Position numbers and translations under genes: made by a program | The notes under the pieces: model-generated | Told to the model about the DNA's origin: nothing | Databases searched by the model: none | The model's input: only the letters and a program-made list of their open reading frames with translations | Origin: Sphingomonas_B tabacisoli | GTDB taxonomy: Bacteria > Pseudomonadota > Alphaproteobacteria > Sphingomonadales > Sphingomonadaceae | Assembly (NCBI RefSeq): GCF_042678385.1 | Contig: NZ_JBHUDY010000001.1 | Coordinates: forward strand, 2,356,001-2,420,000 | Direction of reading: 5' to 3' | Length of the DNA: 64,000 nucleotides | Shown here: in pieces, positions 8,182 through 17,138 of the stretch | Numbering within the stretch: the first letter of the stretch is position 1 | Layout: the number at the start of each line of letters is the position of its first letter

Positions 8182-10122
8182 ATGCTGAGCACCGCCGCGC
8201 TTCTCGATCCCGGCCTTTCGCTCGGCGCGGTCGACGCGGCGGTCGAGCGCGCTGCCGAAGCTCTCGCCGCCGCGCAGAAACCCGACGGTCATTGGGTGTT
8301 CGAGCTGGAGGCGGACGCCACCATCCCCGCCGAATATGTCCTGCTCCGCCACTATCTCGGCGAGCCGGTCGATGCGGCGCTGGAAGCGAAGATCGGCCGC
8401 TATCTACGCCGCATCCAGGCCGATCATGGCGGCTGGCCGCTGTTCCACGCCGGCGCCTTCGACATCTCGGCGAGCGTGAAGGCCTATTTCGCGCTGAAGA
8501 TGATCGGCGACGATCCCGACGCCCCGCACATGGTTCGCGCCCGCGCCGCTATCCACGCGGCGGGCGGCGCGGCGGCGGTCAACGTCTTCACCCGCATCCA
8601 GCTCGCCTTGTTCGGCCAGGCCTCCTGGGATGCCATCCCGACCATGCCCGTCGAGCTGATCCTGCTGCCGCGCTGGTTCCCGATCCATCTGTCGAAGATG
8701 TCCTATTGGGCACGCACCGTCATCGTGCCGCTCCTCGTCATCGGCGCCAAACGCCCTCACGCCCGCAATCCCAAGGGCGTCACTGTCGAAGAGCTCTACA
8801 CCGCCCGCCGCGCCCCGCTCAAAAGCCAGGCGGCCGGCGCAAAGCGCGGCTGGCAGCTCTTCTTCAACGGCCTCGACCGCGCGCTGAAGGCCGCCGAACC
8901 GCTCTGGCCGCAGGCCTCGCGCGACAAGGCGATCCGCACCTGCGTCGATTTCACCGTCGAGCGGCTGAACGGCGAAGACGGGCTCGGCGCGATCTACCCG
9001 GCGATGGCGAACAGCGTGATGATGTTCGATTGCCTCGGCTATCCCGAGGACCACCCGCATCGAGCCACCGCCCGCGCTAGCCTCGAAAAGCTGCTCGTGA
9101 TCGGCGAGGACGAAGCCTATTGCCAACCCTGCGTCTCGCCGGTCTGGGACACCGCCCTTGCCGCCCACGCGATGCTGGAGGCTGCCGGCGAGACGAACGA
9201 AACCCGCGCCCGCGCTGCGCTCGACTGGCTGAAGCCGCTGCAGGTGCTCGACGTCGCCGGCGACTGGGCGGCGGAACGCCCCGGCGTCCGCCCCGGCGGC
9301 TGGGCCTTCCAATACGCCAACCCTCATTACCCCGATCTCGACGACACCGCCGTTGTGGTGATGGCGATGGACCGCGCCGGCCACGGCTACCGGCAAGCGA
9401 TCGCGCGCGGCCGCGAATGGACCGTCGGCCTGCAGTCAAAGGATGGCGGCTGGGGCGCGTTCGACGCCGACAACAACTATCATTACCTGAACAACATTCC
9501 CTTCGCCGATCACGGGGCGCTGCTCGATCCGCCGACCAGCGACGTCACTGCCCGCTGCCTGTCGATGCTGGCGCAACTCGGCGATGCCGACCCAACACAA
9601 ATCGAAGCCGCGATTGGCTTCCTCCGCGCCGAGCAGATGCCGGACGGAAGCTGGTTCGGCCGCTGGGGCGTGAACTATATCTACGGCACCTGGTCGGTGC
9701 TGTGCGCGTTGAACGCCGCCGGCCTGCCCCCCGACGACCCGATGATCTCGCGCGCCGCCGATTGGTTGATCGCGATCCAGAACACGGATGGCGGCTGGGG
9801 CGAGGATTGCGATAGCTACCGCCTCGATTATTCCGGCTACACGCCCGCGCCGTCGATCGCCTCGCAGACCGGCTGGGCGCTGCTCGCGCTGATGGCGGCC
9901 GGCCGTGTCGATGATTCTGCGGTCGAGCGCGGCATCGCCTGGCTGCTCGCCAACCAGCAGTCGGACGGGCTTTGGGGGCAGGAGCATTATACCGGCGGCG
10001 GTTTCCCGCGCGTCTTTTACCTACGCTACCACGGCTACCCGAAGTATTTCCCGCTCTGGGCCGTGGCGCGCTACCGCAACCTCAAGCGATCGAACTCGGC
10101 GCAAGTCGGCTGGGGCATGTGA
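8182..10122 (+). CDS. shc: Squalene-hopene cyclase (HpnF)
   Basis: 646 residues, normal length for the family. The protonating DxDD motif is present as DLDDTAVV (near residue 385). Several QW repeats are visible, such as QKPDGHWVFELEAD, QADHGGWPLF, QSKDGGWGAFD, QNTDGGWGEDC and QQSDGLWGQE. It cyclises squalene to hopene and diplopterol on the inner membrane face. The ATG at 8182 follows a short GAAGGAAC leader after hpnE; the long upstream extension of the frame lies inside hpnE. It overlaps hpnG by 4 bp (the GTG start of hpnG lies in the last codons). Confidence 0.97.
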   Translation: MLSTAALLDPGLSLGAVDAAVERAAEALAAAQKPDGHWVFELEADATIPAEYVLLRHYLGEPVDAALEAKIGRYLRRIQADHGGWPLFHAGAFDISASVKAYFALKMIGDDPDAPHMVRARAAIHAAGGAAAVNVFTRIQLALFGQASWDAIPTMPVELILLPRWFPIHLSKMSYWARTVIVPLLVIGAKRPHARNPKGVTVEELYTARRAPLKSQAAGAKRGWQLFFNGLDRALKAAEPLWPQASRDKAIRTCVDFTVERLNGEDGLGAIYPAMANSVMMFDCLGYPEDHPHRATARASLEKLLVIGEDEAYCQPCVSPVWDTALAAHAMLEAAGETNETRARAALDWLKPLQVLDVAGDWAAERPGVRPGGWAFQYANPHYPDLDDTAVVVMAMDRAGHGYRQAIARGREWTVGLQSKDGGWGAFDADNNYHYLNNIPFADHGALLDPPTSDVTARCLSMLAQLGDADPTQIEAAIGFLRAEQMPDGSWFGRWGVNYIYGTWSVLCALNAAGLPPDDPMISRAADWLIAIQNTDGGWGEDCDSYRLDYSGYTPAPSIASQTGWALLALMAAGRVDDSAVERGIAWLLANQQSDGLWGQEHYTGGGFPRVFYLRYHGYPKYFPLWAVARYRNLKRSNSAQVGWGM

Positions 10123-10919
10123 TCCTCGTCGCGTGCGGGCTGAAGCGCGAGGCGGCGATCATGGGCCGCGCTGGCGTCATTCCCGTCATCGGGGGCGGAG
10201 ACGCAGCCCGGCTTGAACGCGCGCTTGAGTTTGCCCTGACCAGGCTCACTCAATCGTCAATCCCGAGCGAAGTCGAGGGACGCACCGACTTTGAGCTGGA
10301 CCGAGCAGCAGTGTGTGCCTCGACTTCGCTCGGCATGGACGAGATTGGTTCGAACCAATCGGAACACATCCTGGACGACAACACTCGGCCATTCCCCACG
10401 CTGATCCTGTCGAGCGGGGTCGCCGGCGCTCTCGATTCGTCGCTCAAGCCCGGCGACGTCGTGATCGGCGGCGATCCGGGTGTCGTGGCGAAGCTTCAGG
10501 CAGCGCTGCCCGAAGCGAAGGTCGGAAAAGTGATCGGCATCGATCGCATCGCCAGCACCGTCGCCGAGAAGCAGGCGTTGTTCCGAGAAACCGGCGCGCT
10601 GGCCGTCGACATGGAAAGCCACGTCGCGGAACGCGTCGCCCGGAAGCACGGCGTGCCTTTCGGCATCCTCCGCGTCATTTCCGACAGCGCCGACGAGACC
10701 CTGCCGCCCGCCGCCCTAGTCGGCATGCGGCCCGACGGCGGCGTCGCAATCGGCAAAGTGCTCGTGTCGCTGCTCGGCCAGCCGTCCCAACTGCCCACGC
10801 TCATCCGCACCGCCCGCCACGCGGACGTTGCGTTCCGTGCGCTACGCCGCGTTTACGACGTGCTTTGCGGCGGCGGGGTTGGCGGCTTTGATCTTCGCGA
10901 GCTCCCGCTCGACATGTGA
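10119..10919 (+). CDS. hpnG: HpnG, adenosylhopane nucleosidase/phosphorylase with an internal repeat insertion
   Basis: 266 residues of the purine nucleoside phosphorylase/MTA-SAH nucleosidase fold. Visible are VILVACGLKREAAIM, an SSGVAGAL segment, KPGDVVIGGD and the catalytic region ALAVDMESHVAERVARKHGVPF. HpnG removes adenine from adenosylhopane. Between the ARLERALEFAL segment and FPTLILSSG there is an extra run of roughly 40 residues (about residues 45-90) overlapping a palindromic repeat at 10264-10332; frame is preserved. The GTG start overlaps the shc stop. The 3' end runs 78 bp into the convergent hpnH coding region. Activity of the interrupted enzyme is not certain. Confidence 0.88.
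   Translation: MILVACGLKREAAIMGRAGVIPVIGGGDAARLERALEFALTRLTQSSIPSEVEGRTDFELDRAAVCASTSLGMDEIGSNQSEHILDDNTRPFPTLILSSGVAGALDSSLKPGDVVIGGDPGVVAKLQAALPEAKVGKVIGIDRIASTVAEKQALFRETGALAVDMESHVAERVARKHGVPFGILRVISDSADETLPPAALVGMRPDGGVAIGKVLVSLLGQPSQLPTLIRTARHADVAFRALRRVYDVLCGGGVGGFDLRELPLDM
10264..10332. repeat. Palindromic repeat (second family) inside hpnG
   Basis: Perfect 15-bp inverted arms, CGAGCGAAGTCGAGG at 10264-10278 and CCTCGACTTCGCTCG at 10318-10332, flank a 39-bp centre. The sequence differs from the repeat in hpnB and belongs to another type common in sphingomonad genomes. The inserted segment is probably longer than the arms, from about 10250 to 10355, judged by where HpnG similarity stops and resumes. 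The gene frame is unbroken. Confidence 0.8.
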
Positions 10920-11987
10920 CGAATAGACGTCCTCGGCCGGGCGCTGGTTGCTGAGGTCGATGTCGGGCGCCATGGGTCCCTCGGTGCGGACGCCCTTGCG
11001 GCCGACGCTGAACATCTTCAGCGGATGCCGGATCGCATCGGTGGCCGCGGTGCCCTCGAAGCCGCAATGCACCATGCAGTCGGCGCATTTCTCATACTTG
11101 CCGACGCCATAGCGGTCCCAGTCCGTGCCCTGCATCAGCTCGTCGAACGTGTCGGCATAGCCTTCGCCGAGCAGGTAGCACGGCTTCTGCCAGCCGAAGA
11201 CGGTGCGCAGCGGCATGGACCAGGGCGTGCATTCATAGGTCTGGTTGCCGGCCAGAAAGTCGAGGAACAAAGGTGAGTTGGTGAAATCCCACGCCTTGCC
11301 GCCATCGCCGCGCCGGAACACGTCGCGGAAGAAGGCGCGAGTGCGCTGGCGGTTGAAGAAATGCTCCTGGTCCGCGGCGCGCTCATAGGCATAGCCCGGC
11401 GAGATCGTGATCTCGACGCCCAGCCTCTTCATTTCGTCGAAAAAGCCCGCCAGCCGCTCGGGGTCCGCGCCGTCGAACACGGTGCAATTGACTTGCACGC
11501 GGAAGCCCCGCGCCTTGGCCAGCACGATAGCCTCGACCGCGACTTCATAGGTCCCGGCCAGATCGACGGCATGGTCGTGCATGCCCTTGTCGCCATCCAG
11601 GTGGATCGACCAGGTGAAATAGGGCGACGGCGCATAGTCGTCGATTTTCTTCTTCAGAAGCAGCGCGTTGGTGCAGAGGATCACGAATTTCTTTTTAGCG
11701 ATATAACCGCGCACGATCTCCGGCATTTCCCGGTGCAGCAGCGGCTCGCCGCCCGCGATCGACACCGCCGGCGCGCCGCATTCGTCGATCGCGTCCATGC
11801 ACTGCTGATAGCTCAGCCGCTGGTTCAGGATCGGATCGGGATAGTCGATCTTGCCGCAGCCCGGGCAGGCGAGATTGCAGCGCAGCAGCGGCTCCAGCAT
11901 CAGCACCAGCGGATAGCGCCCGCCCTTCAGATGCTGGCGGATAGTATAGGCGGCGATACGGGCAGTGACGGCAAGCGGCAGCGACAT
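10842..11987 (-). CDS. hpnH: HpnH, radical SAM adenosylhopane synthase
   Basis: 381 residues. LLRCNLACPGCGKIDYP near residue 30 holds the C-x3-C-x2-C radical SAM cluster site, followed by SIAGGEPLLHREM (the GGE motif). A C-terminal Cys-containing region (KCADCMVHCGFEGTA) matches the SPASM-like end of HpnH. HpnH adds a 5'-deoxyadenosyl group to diploptene to give adenosylhopane, upstream of HpnG. The start at 11987 is 8 bp after the ispH stop, so the two are probably co-transcribed. The frame remains open into ispH, but family similarity begins at MSLPLAVTARI. Confidence 0.94.
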   Translation of the reverse strand: MSLPLAVTARIAAYTIRQHLKGGRYPLVLMLEPLLRCNLACPGCGKIDYPDPILNQRLSYQQCMDAIDECGAPAVSIAGGEPLLHREMPEIVRGYIAKKKFVILCTNALLLKKKIDDYAPSPYFTWSIHLDGDKGMHDHAVDLAGTYEVAVEAIVLAKARGFRVQVNCTVFDGADPERLAGFFDEMKRLGVEITISPGYAYERAADQEHFFNRQRTRAFFRDVFRRGDGGKAWDFTNSPLFLDFLAGNQTYECTPWSMPLRTVFGWQKPCYLLGEGYADTFDELMQGTDWDRYGVGKYEKCADCMVHCGFEGTAATDAIRHPLKMFSVGRKGVRTEGPMAPDIDLSNQRPAEDVYSSHVERELAKIKAANPAAAKHVVNAA

Positions 11988-11995
11988 GGGCAATC

Positions 11996-12991
11996 CTATT
12001 CGGCGGCGGCGGCCGTGGGCGCTATCGGCCCCCGCAGCTTGCCGGGCAAGCTGAAAGCGACATGCTCGTCGATGCCGTCGAGCTGCGACACGCGAACGGT
12101 GCGAAAGCGCGCGACGGCGTCGATCACGCTTTGCACCAGCAGATCGGGCGCCGATGCGCCGGCAGTCAGGCCGACGCGCGCGACGCCTTCGAACCAGCTT
12201 TGCTCGACGCCGTCGCCGTCGTCGATCTGGTAGCTGGGGATGCCCAGCTCCGTTCCGATCTCGCGCAGGCGGCTGGAGTTGGAACTGTTCTTGGCCCCTA
12301 CGACGATCAGCATGTCGCTGACCCGGCACAGGTCGCGCACCGCGGTCTGGCGGTTCTGCGTCGCGTAGCAGATGTCGGCGACGTCGGGTCCCACCACATC
12401 GGTGAAACGCTGATGAATGGCGGCGATCACATCGCGCGTGTCGTCGACGCTGAGCGTCGTCTGCGTGACATAGGCAACGGGCGCATCCTCCGCGATCGGC
12501 AGCGCCGCCACGCCCTCGGCGGTCGAGACGATGTGCACCGGCGCGTCGATCTGGCCGACGGTGCCGATCACTTCGACATGACCTTCATGGCCGATCAGGA
12601 TGACCGCGCGCCCCGCCTTGGCATAGCGCCGGCCCTGGGAATGGACCTTGGTGACGAGCGGACAGGTCGCGTCCAGCACCGGCAAGCCCCGCTCGCGCGC
12701 TTCCGCCTGCACGCTCTTCGCGACGCCATGCGCACTGAACACGGTGAGCGCGCCAGGCGGCACTTCGGACAGCTCGTCGACGAACACCGCGCCCTTGTCG
12801 CGCAGGCTGTTCACGACGTGCCGGTTATGGACGATTTCGTGCCGGACATAGACGGGATCGCCGTCATTCTGTTCGAGCGCGCGTTCGACGATCTCGATCG
12901 CGCGGACCACGCCGGCGCAAAAGCCGCGCGGCTTGGCGAGAATCACCTCGAGCGTCGGCTCGTCCGGAACCGGATTCGAAAGCTTCTGCAC
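11996..12991 (-). CDS. ispH: 4-hydroxy-3-methylbut-2-enyl diphosphate reductase
   Basis: 331 residues with the three cluster cysteines in family context: KPRGFCAGVVRAIEIVERAL (near residue 21), LDATCPLVTKVH (near residue 105) and DICYATQNRQTAV (near residue 205). SSNSSRLREIG is the substrate-binding Ser/Asn region. IspH performs the last step of the methylerythritol phosphate pathway, giving IPP and DMAPP. Together with dxs at 17561-19492 it brackets the hopanoid genes, so precursor supply and hopanoid assembly are physically linked. It is divergent from hpnM across 159 bp, where I see no clear regulatory motif. Confidence 0.97.
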   Translation of the reverse strand: MQKLSNPVPDEPTLEVILAKPRGFCAGVVRAIEIVERALEQNDGDPVYVRHEIVHNRHVVNSLRDKGAVFVDELSEVPPGALTVFSAHGVAKSVQAEARERGLPVLDATCPLVTKVHSQGRRYAKAGRAVILIGHEGHVEVIGTVGQIDAPVHIVSTAEGVAALPIAEDAPVAYVTQTTLSVDDTRDVIAAIHQRFTDVVGPDVADICYATQNRQTAVRDLCRVSDMLIVVGAKNSSNSSRLREIGTELGIPSYQIDDGDGVEQSWFEGVARVGLTAGASAPDLLVQSVIDAVARFRTVRVSQLDGIDEHVAFSLPGKLRGPIAPTAAAAE

Positions 12992-13150
12992 TTGACCTCG
13001 CCCCCTCGCACTTGCCGGAACGCGACGCTACTGCCCCGCTTCTAGCCGCGGATATGCGGCGGAAAAAGGACATTGTTGCACTGTGACGACGTGTGGACCC
13101 GTCAACCTCATGTCCCTATGGTCCGCGACGCTTTCAGCAAGCGAGGTTAC

Positions 13151-13756
13151 ATGCGGTCATTAGCGTTCGTTCCCGCCGCCCTGGCGTTGGCGCTTCCAGC
13201 TCAGGCCCTGATGGCCCAGGCCGGCGATCCGGCGCGCGCGACCGTGCAGAACCTTTGCGACGGCCTGATCGCCACGATGAAGGCCGGCAAACGCGCCGGC
13301 GCGCGTGGACGTGCGGCGGTGATCGGCCCGGTGGTCGACCGCAGCTTCGATCTGCCGCTGATGGCGCGGCTTTCGGTCGGTCCGAGCTGGACCGGCCTTG
13401 CGCCAGCCGACCAGCAGGCCGTGACCACTGCCTTTCGCCGCATGACGATCGCGCAATACGCCAAGAATTTCGACGAATTCTCCGGGCAAAGCTTCACCAT
13501 CGCGCCGCAAGTCGAGGCGCGCGGCACCGACAGACTGGTCCGCACCACGCTTGTCAGCAAGAGTGAAGCGCCGGTCGCGATCGCCTATCGCCTGCGCCAG
13601 AGCGGCGGCAACTGGCGCATCGTCGACGTCTTCTACAAGAATGCGGTCAGCCAGATCGCGACGCGCCGCTCCGATTTCGCGCACACGCTGCAGACCGGCG
13701 GCGCGAAGGCGCTGGTGGCGCGTCTGAACCAGCTTGCGGCTGAGGCTGGCGGGTGA
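13151..13756 (+). CDS. hpnM: HpnM, MlaC/Ttg2D-like periplasmic hopanoid-associated protein
   Basis: 201 residues. A Sec signal peptide (RSLAFVPAALALALPAQALMAQA) is followed by the MlaC/toluene-tolerance fold: VVDRSFDLPLMARLSVGPSW, MTIAQYAKNFDEFSGQSF and WRIVDVFYKNAVSQIATRRSDF. Ttg2D/MlaC proteins ferry lipids through the periplasm; HpnM is the hopanoid-cluster member. The ATG at 13151 follows AGGTTAC, a plausible ribosome site. Its stop overlaps the GTG of the mlaA-like gene, implying a joint role in moving lipid between membranes; that role is inferred from family. Confidence 0.9.
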   Translation: MRSLAFVPAALALALPAQALMAQAGDPARATVQNLCDGLIATMKAGKRAGARGRAAVIGPVVDRSFDLPLMARLSVGPSWTGLAPADQQAVTTAFRRMTIAQYAKNFDEFSGQSFTIAPQVEARGTDRLVRTTLVSKSEAPVAIAYRLRQSGGNWRIVDVFYKNAVSQIATRRSDFAHTLQTGGAKALVARLNQLAAEAGG

Positions 13757-14583
13757 GCGCAGCGCTCGCTCTGGCGCTGGCGCTCCAGTCTACCGCGCCG
13801 GTTCCCGAGACAGCCCCCATCACCGTCCAACATGCGCCGGGCGATCCGCTGGAGAAGTTCAACAGGCGGATGTTCCGCTCTTTCCAGGGCTTCGACCGCA
13901 CCGTGATGCGCCCCGTCGCGATGGGCTACAAGCACGGCGTGCCGAAACCGGTTCGCTCAGGGCTACGCAACGCGCTCAGCAATCTCGGCGAGCCGATCGT
14001 CTTCCTGAACTATCTGCTGCAGTTAAAGCCGGGGAAGGCGGTCGAGACCGCGACCCGGTTCCTGATCAACTCGACGCTCGGCTTTGGCGGGCTGGTCGAC
14101 ATGGCGAAGACGCCCGGCGTCAACCTGCCGCACCGCCCCAACGGCTTCGGCGACACGCTCGGCTTTTACGGCGTGAAGCCCGGCCCCTATCTCTTCCTGC
14201 CTGTGATCGGCCCGACGACCTTACGCGACCTGGTCGGCGCCCAGGCGGACGGGGTAGTCCTCCCGGTTGCGGTCGGCAATCCGTTCAAACGCCCGGAATA
14301 TATCGTCGGCAGTACGGTCGTCTCAAGCATCGACAAGCGCGCCGAATCCGATGACGAGCTCAAGGCGCTGCTCGACCAGGCAGTCGATCCCTATGCCAGC
14401 CTCCGCTCCGCCTATCTCCAGGATCGCGAGGCGGAAATCCGCCAGTTGAAGGGCAAGAAGGTCGAGGCCACGCCGGGCACCGAACTCGACGAACCATTGG
14501 AAGACCCCGCAAAAGGCGCAACACCTTCGCCCGAGTTGGAAGACCCGCTCACCGATCCCGCGGCTTCTCCCCCGAAGGAATAG
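13753..14583 (+). CDS. mlaA: MlaA/VacJ family protein lacking a lipobox cysteine
   Basis: 276 residues. GDPLEKFNRRMFRSFQGFDRTVMRPVAMGYK and the following LSNLGEPIVFLNYLLQ, FLINSTLGFGGLVDMA and GVKPGPYLFLPVIGPTTLRD stretches are characteristic of MlaA (VacJ), which handles phospholipids at the outer membrane. The N-terminus is a short hydrophobic stretch (ALALALALQ) with no cysteine, so the usual lipoprotein anchor is absent. The C-terminal 50 residues are acidic and Pro-rich. It begins with GTG overlapping hpnM and ends 35 bp inside the convergent hpnN. Confidence 0.9.
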   Translation: MSAALALALALQSTAPVPETAPITVQHAPGDPLEKFNRRMFRSFQGFDRTVMRPVAMGYKHGVPKPVRSGLRNALSNLGEPIVFLNYLLQLKPGKAVETATRFLINSTLGFGGLVDMAKTPGVNLPHRPNGFGDTLGFYGVKPGPYLFLPVIGPTTLRDLVGAQADGVVLPVAVGNPFKRPEYIVGSTVVSSIDKRAESDDELKALLDQAVDPYASLRSAYLQDREAEIRQLKGKKVEATPGTELDEPLEDPAKGATPSPELEDPLTDPAASPPKE

Positions 14584-17134
14584 GACCGAGCAGCGCCGGC
14601 TCGAAGATCAGCGCGCACACCAACGTCCATATCAACGAGATCATCAAGATCTTGCCCATGCTCGCCGTCCCCGGATGCGCAGAGAGCCACAGGCTGCCGA
14701 ACGCACTGCCCGTCGCGAACGCGCTGAACAGCACCGCCCGCGCCAGGCTCGATTGCAGCAGGTCGCGCGCCCCGGCCCGCCACGCCATGACGAAATAGAT
14801 GTGAAAAGCGACGCCGACGCCGAGCAGCAGCGGGAAAGCGATGATATTGGCGAAGTTAAGCGGCTGGCCGATGACGACGCAGCTCGCTAGCGTCAGGAAG
14901 ATCGAGAGCACGACCGGCGCCAGCGTGAATGCGACCTCGCGGACGTCGCGCAGCACCGCGAACAGCAACAGGCTGACCAGCACCAGCGCGATCACCCCGG
15001 CCTGCACGAACGCATGCGCGACGGTCGAGGCCGCGGCCTGGGTCGCCACCGGAAGGCCCGAGATCGCGGGCGTCACCTTCTCCACTGCAGCCCGGAAGCG
15101 TTCCAGCACGCGATTGTCGTTCGCATTGCCGCTGGGGAAAACCTGGATACGCGAGAGGCCGTTCGGCGCGATATAGTCGCGTAGCAGCTCGGGCGGCAGC
15201 GTATCGCGAGAAACGGGCTCGGCCTGAAGCGAGGCGCGGACGCCGTCGAGCATGACGGCGAGCGGCACGGCAAGCGCCGCGTTGGCCTCCGCGCGCTGCC
15301 GCGGCGTGCCACGCGCAAGGCGATCGAATGTGTCGGCCAGCTTCTTCGCCGCTGCGTCCTGTCCGGCGCTCGTGCGCAGCTTCGCAGCCGTCGTCTGCAG
15401 CGCGGCGACCATCTCCGCATCGGTAGGCGGCGGTGCGACGTCGAGCGGATTGAGCGTCAGATCGAGAACCGTCTGCGCGTCGGAAATCAATGCGAGCTTC
15501 GCTGGCTGATCGGGGGGGACGAAGCTGTTCGCCGTCACCACCTCGCGCACTTCCCGAAGCCGCCTGAGCCTTTCGGCAAGCCGTGCCGCCTCTCCCGGAT
15601 GGCGCGCCAGCACGTCGATGGTGTTCGGCGTCCGCAGCGGATCGCGGGTCAGGTCGGCAAGCGCGCGCATCGAAGGCGCATTGGGGTCGCGCAGATGCAA
15701 CGGATTGAAGTCGAAGCCGACCCAGGGAAGCAGCGCGATGCTGAGCGCCAAACTTCCGGCAAAGGTCCAAAGCACCGCGCGGCGGCGGCGTTCCAGAAAG
15801 CGGTCGACCGGCGCCAGCGCGAAAAAACCGACTTCCGCGCGCGGCCGCGGCGGGCCGAGCAGCATGATCGCGGCAGGCAGCAAGGTGACGCTGAACAGCA
15901 GCGCTACGATCATGCCGATGCCGGAAATCACGCCCAGCTCCGCGATGCCGATATAGGCGGTCGGCAGGAACGCGCCGAAACCCAGGAACACGGCGCCCGC
16001 CGCAAGCAGCAGCGGCGCGCCCAAGGCGGTCGCCGCCGCTTGCAATGCCTCTGCTACGCCCAGACCTTCCGCCCGCTCGGCCATGAACCGCACGCTGATC
16101 TGAATGCCGAAATCGACGCCGAGGCCGACGAACAGGGGGATGAAAGCGACCGAGATCAGGTTCAGCCGCCCGACCGCGGCCAAGCCCAGCGCAGTCGTCA
16201 CGACCAGACCGGCGACGATCGTCAACACCTGCGCCGCGACCAGCCGGACGGAGCGCGTCGCCAGCCACAAAGTCAGCAGCATCGCCGCCGTCATCAGCAT
16301 ACCGACCGCACCGATATTCTCGTTAAGCGTCGCGAATTCCTCGTCCGCGAGCGGGACTTCGCCGGTCAGCCGCACATCAACGCCGTGCGCCGCATCGAGC
16401 CGCTCGGCCCGCGTCGCACCCTGCACGGCATCACGGGCGGCCTCGCCCGGCATCAGCGCGCCGTGGTCGAGGATCGGCTGGGCGAGGATCAGGCGGCGTT
16501 TCGGCGGCGTCAATTCACCTTTGCCGCCTACCAACGCGTACCAGGAAAAGGGCACGGGCTTACCGTCCAGCACGCCGCCCAAGGTGCGATCGAGCGTCAG
16601 CATGGCAGGATCGATGCGCTTCAGATCGGTTGCACCGCTCTGAACGCCGTCCATCACTGTCGACAGCGCGCTCGCGACGCCGCGGATCGAGGGATCGGCG
16701 GCTAGGGGCCCGAGCAGGGGCTGCGCGTCGATCAGCGCCGTCATCGCGGCCTGCACATCGCCACTCGAAGCGAACAACAGGCCCTCGCGCGCGAAGAAAT
16801 CGCCGCCGTCAGGCCGCCGCACGAGCCGGAAATGCGCCTTGTCGCCGTCCAGCCGCTCCGCCAGCCTTGCCGCCGCGCTTTCCGCCAGCTCCGGCGTCTG
16901 CCCATCGATAACGATCAGCATCGAGTCGCGGAGCTGCGGGAACGCGGCTTCCATCGCCCGCTCCTGCTGCCGCCACGGCACGTCCGGCGAAATCAGCTCC
17001 GCCGTATCCGTCGTCATCACGAAATTGCGCGCGGCGAACGCGAGCGCCAGTCCGGCGAGCAGCAGCGCGAGAGCCAGCACCAGCCGCGGCCGGCGCGCGG
17101 CGGCACCCACCAACAGCGGCACCGGCGACCGCAT
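14549..17134 (-). CDS. hpnN: HpnN, RND-family hopanoid transporter
   Basis: 861 residues with the MMPL/RND layout: one N-terminal helix, a large periplasmic loop, a block of five helices (about residues 270-420), a second loop and a second helix block (about 710-850). Motifs such as FIPLFVGLGVDFGIQISVRF and LLLGVGVAFHIYFVMAWR mark the paired transmembrane cores. HpnN proteins move hopanoids to the outer membrane. It is followed 4 bp upstream on the same strand by the DUF2141 gene and dxs. Its 3' end overlaps the convergent mlaA-like gene. Confidence 0.94.
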   Translation of the reverse strand: MRSPVPLLVGAAARRPRLVLALALLLAGLALAFAARNFVMTTDTAELISPDVPWRQQERAMEAAFPQLRDSMLIVIDGQTPELAESAAARLAERLDGDKAHFRLVRRPDGGDFFAREGLLFASSGDVQAAMTALIDAQPLLGPLAADPSIRGVASALSTVMDGVQSGATDLKRIDPAMLTLDRTLGGVLDGKPVPFSWYALVGGKGELTPPKRRLILAQPILDHGALMPGEAARDAVQGATRAERLDAAHGVDVRLTGEVPLADEEFATLNENIGAVGMLMTAAMLLTLWLATRSVRLVAAQVLTIVAGLVVTTALGLAAVGRLNLISVAFIPLFVGLGVDFGIQISVRFMAERAEGLGVAEALQAAATALGAPLLLAAGAVFLGFGAFLPTAYIGIAELGVISGIGMIVALLFSVTLLPAAIMLLGPPRPRAEVGFFALAPVDRFLERRRRAVLWTFAGSLALSIALLPWVGFDFNPLHLRDPNAPSMRALADLTRDPLRTPNTIDVLARHPGEAARLAERLRRLREVREVVTANSFVPPDQPAKLALISDAQTVLDLTLNPLDVAPPPTDAEMVAALQTTAAKLRTSAGQDAAAKKLADTFDRLARGTPRQRAEANAALAVPLAVMLDGVRASLQAEPVSRDTLPPELLRDYIAPNGLSRIQVFPSGNANDNRVLERFRAAVEKVTPAISGLPVATQAAASTVAHAFVQAGVIALVLVSLLLFAVLRDVREVAFTLAPVVLSIFLTLASCVVIGQPLNFANIIAFPLLLGVGVAFHIYFVMAWRAGARDLLQSSLARAVLFSAFATGSAFGSLWLSAHPGTASMGKILMISLIWTLVCALIFEPALLGPIPSGEKPRDR

Positions 17135-17138
17135 CAGC

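Noticed and set aside
13017..13021. GGAAC between ispH and hpnM as an EcfG promoter
   Set aside because: The bases 17 bp downstream are CTT, and no stress link for hpnM is evident.
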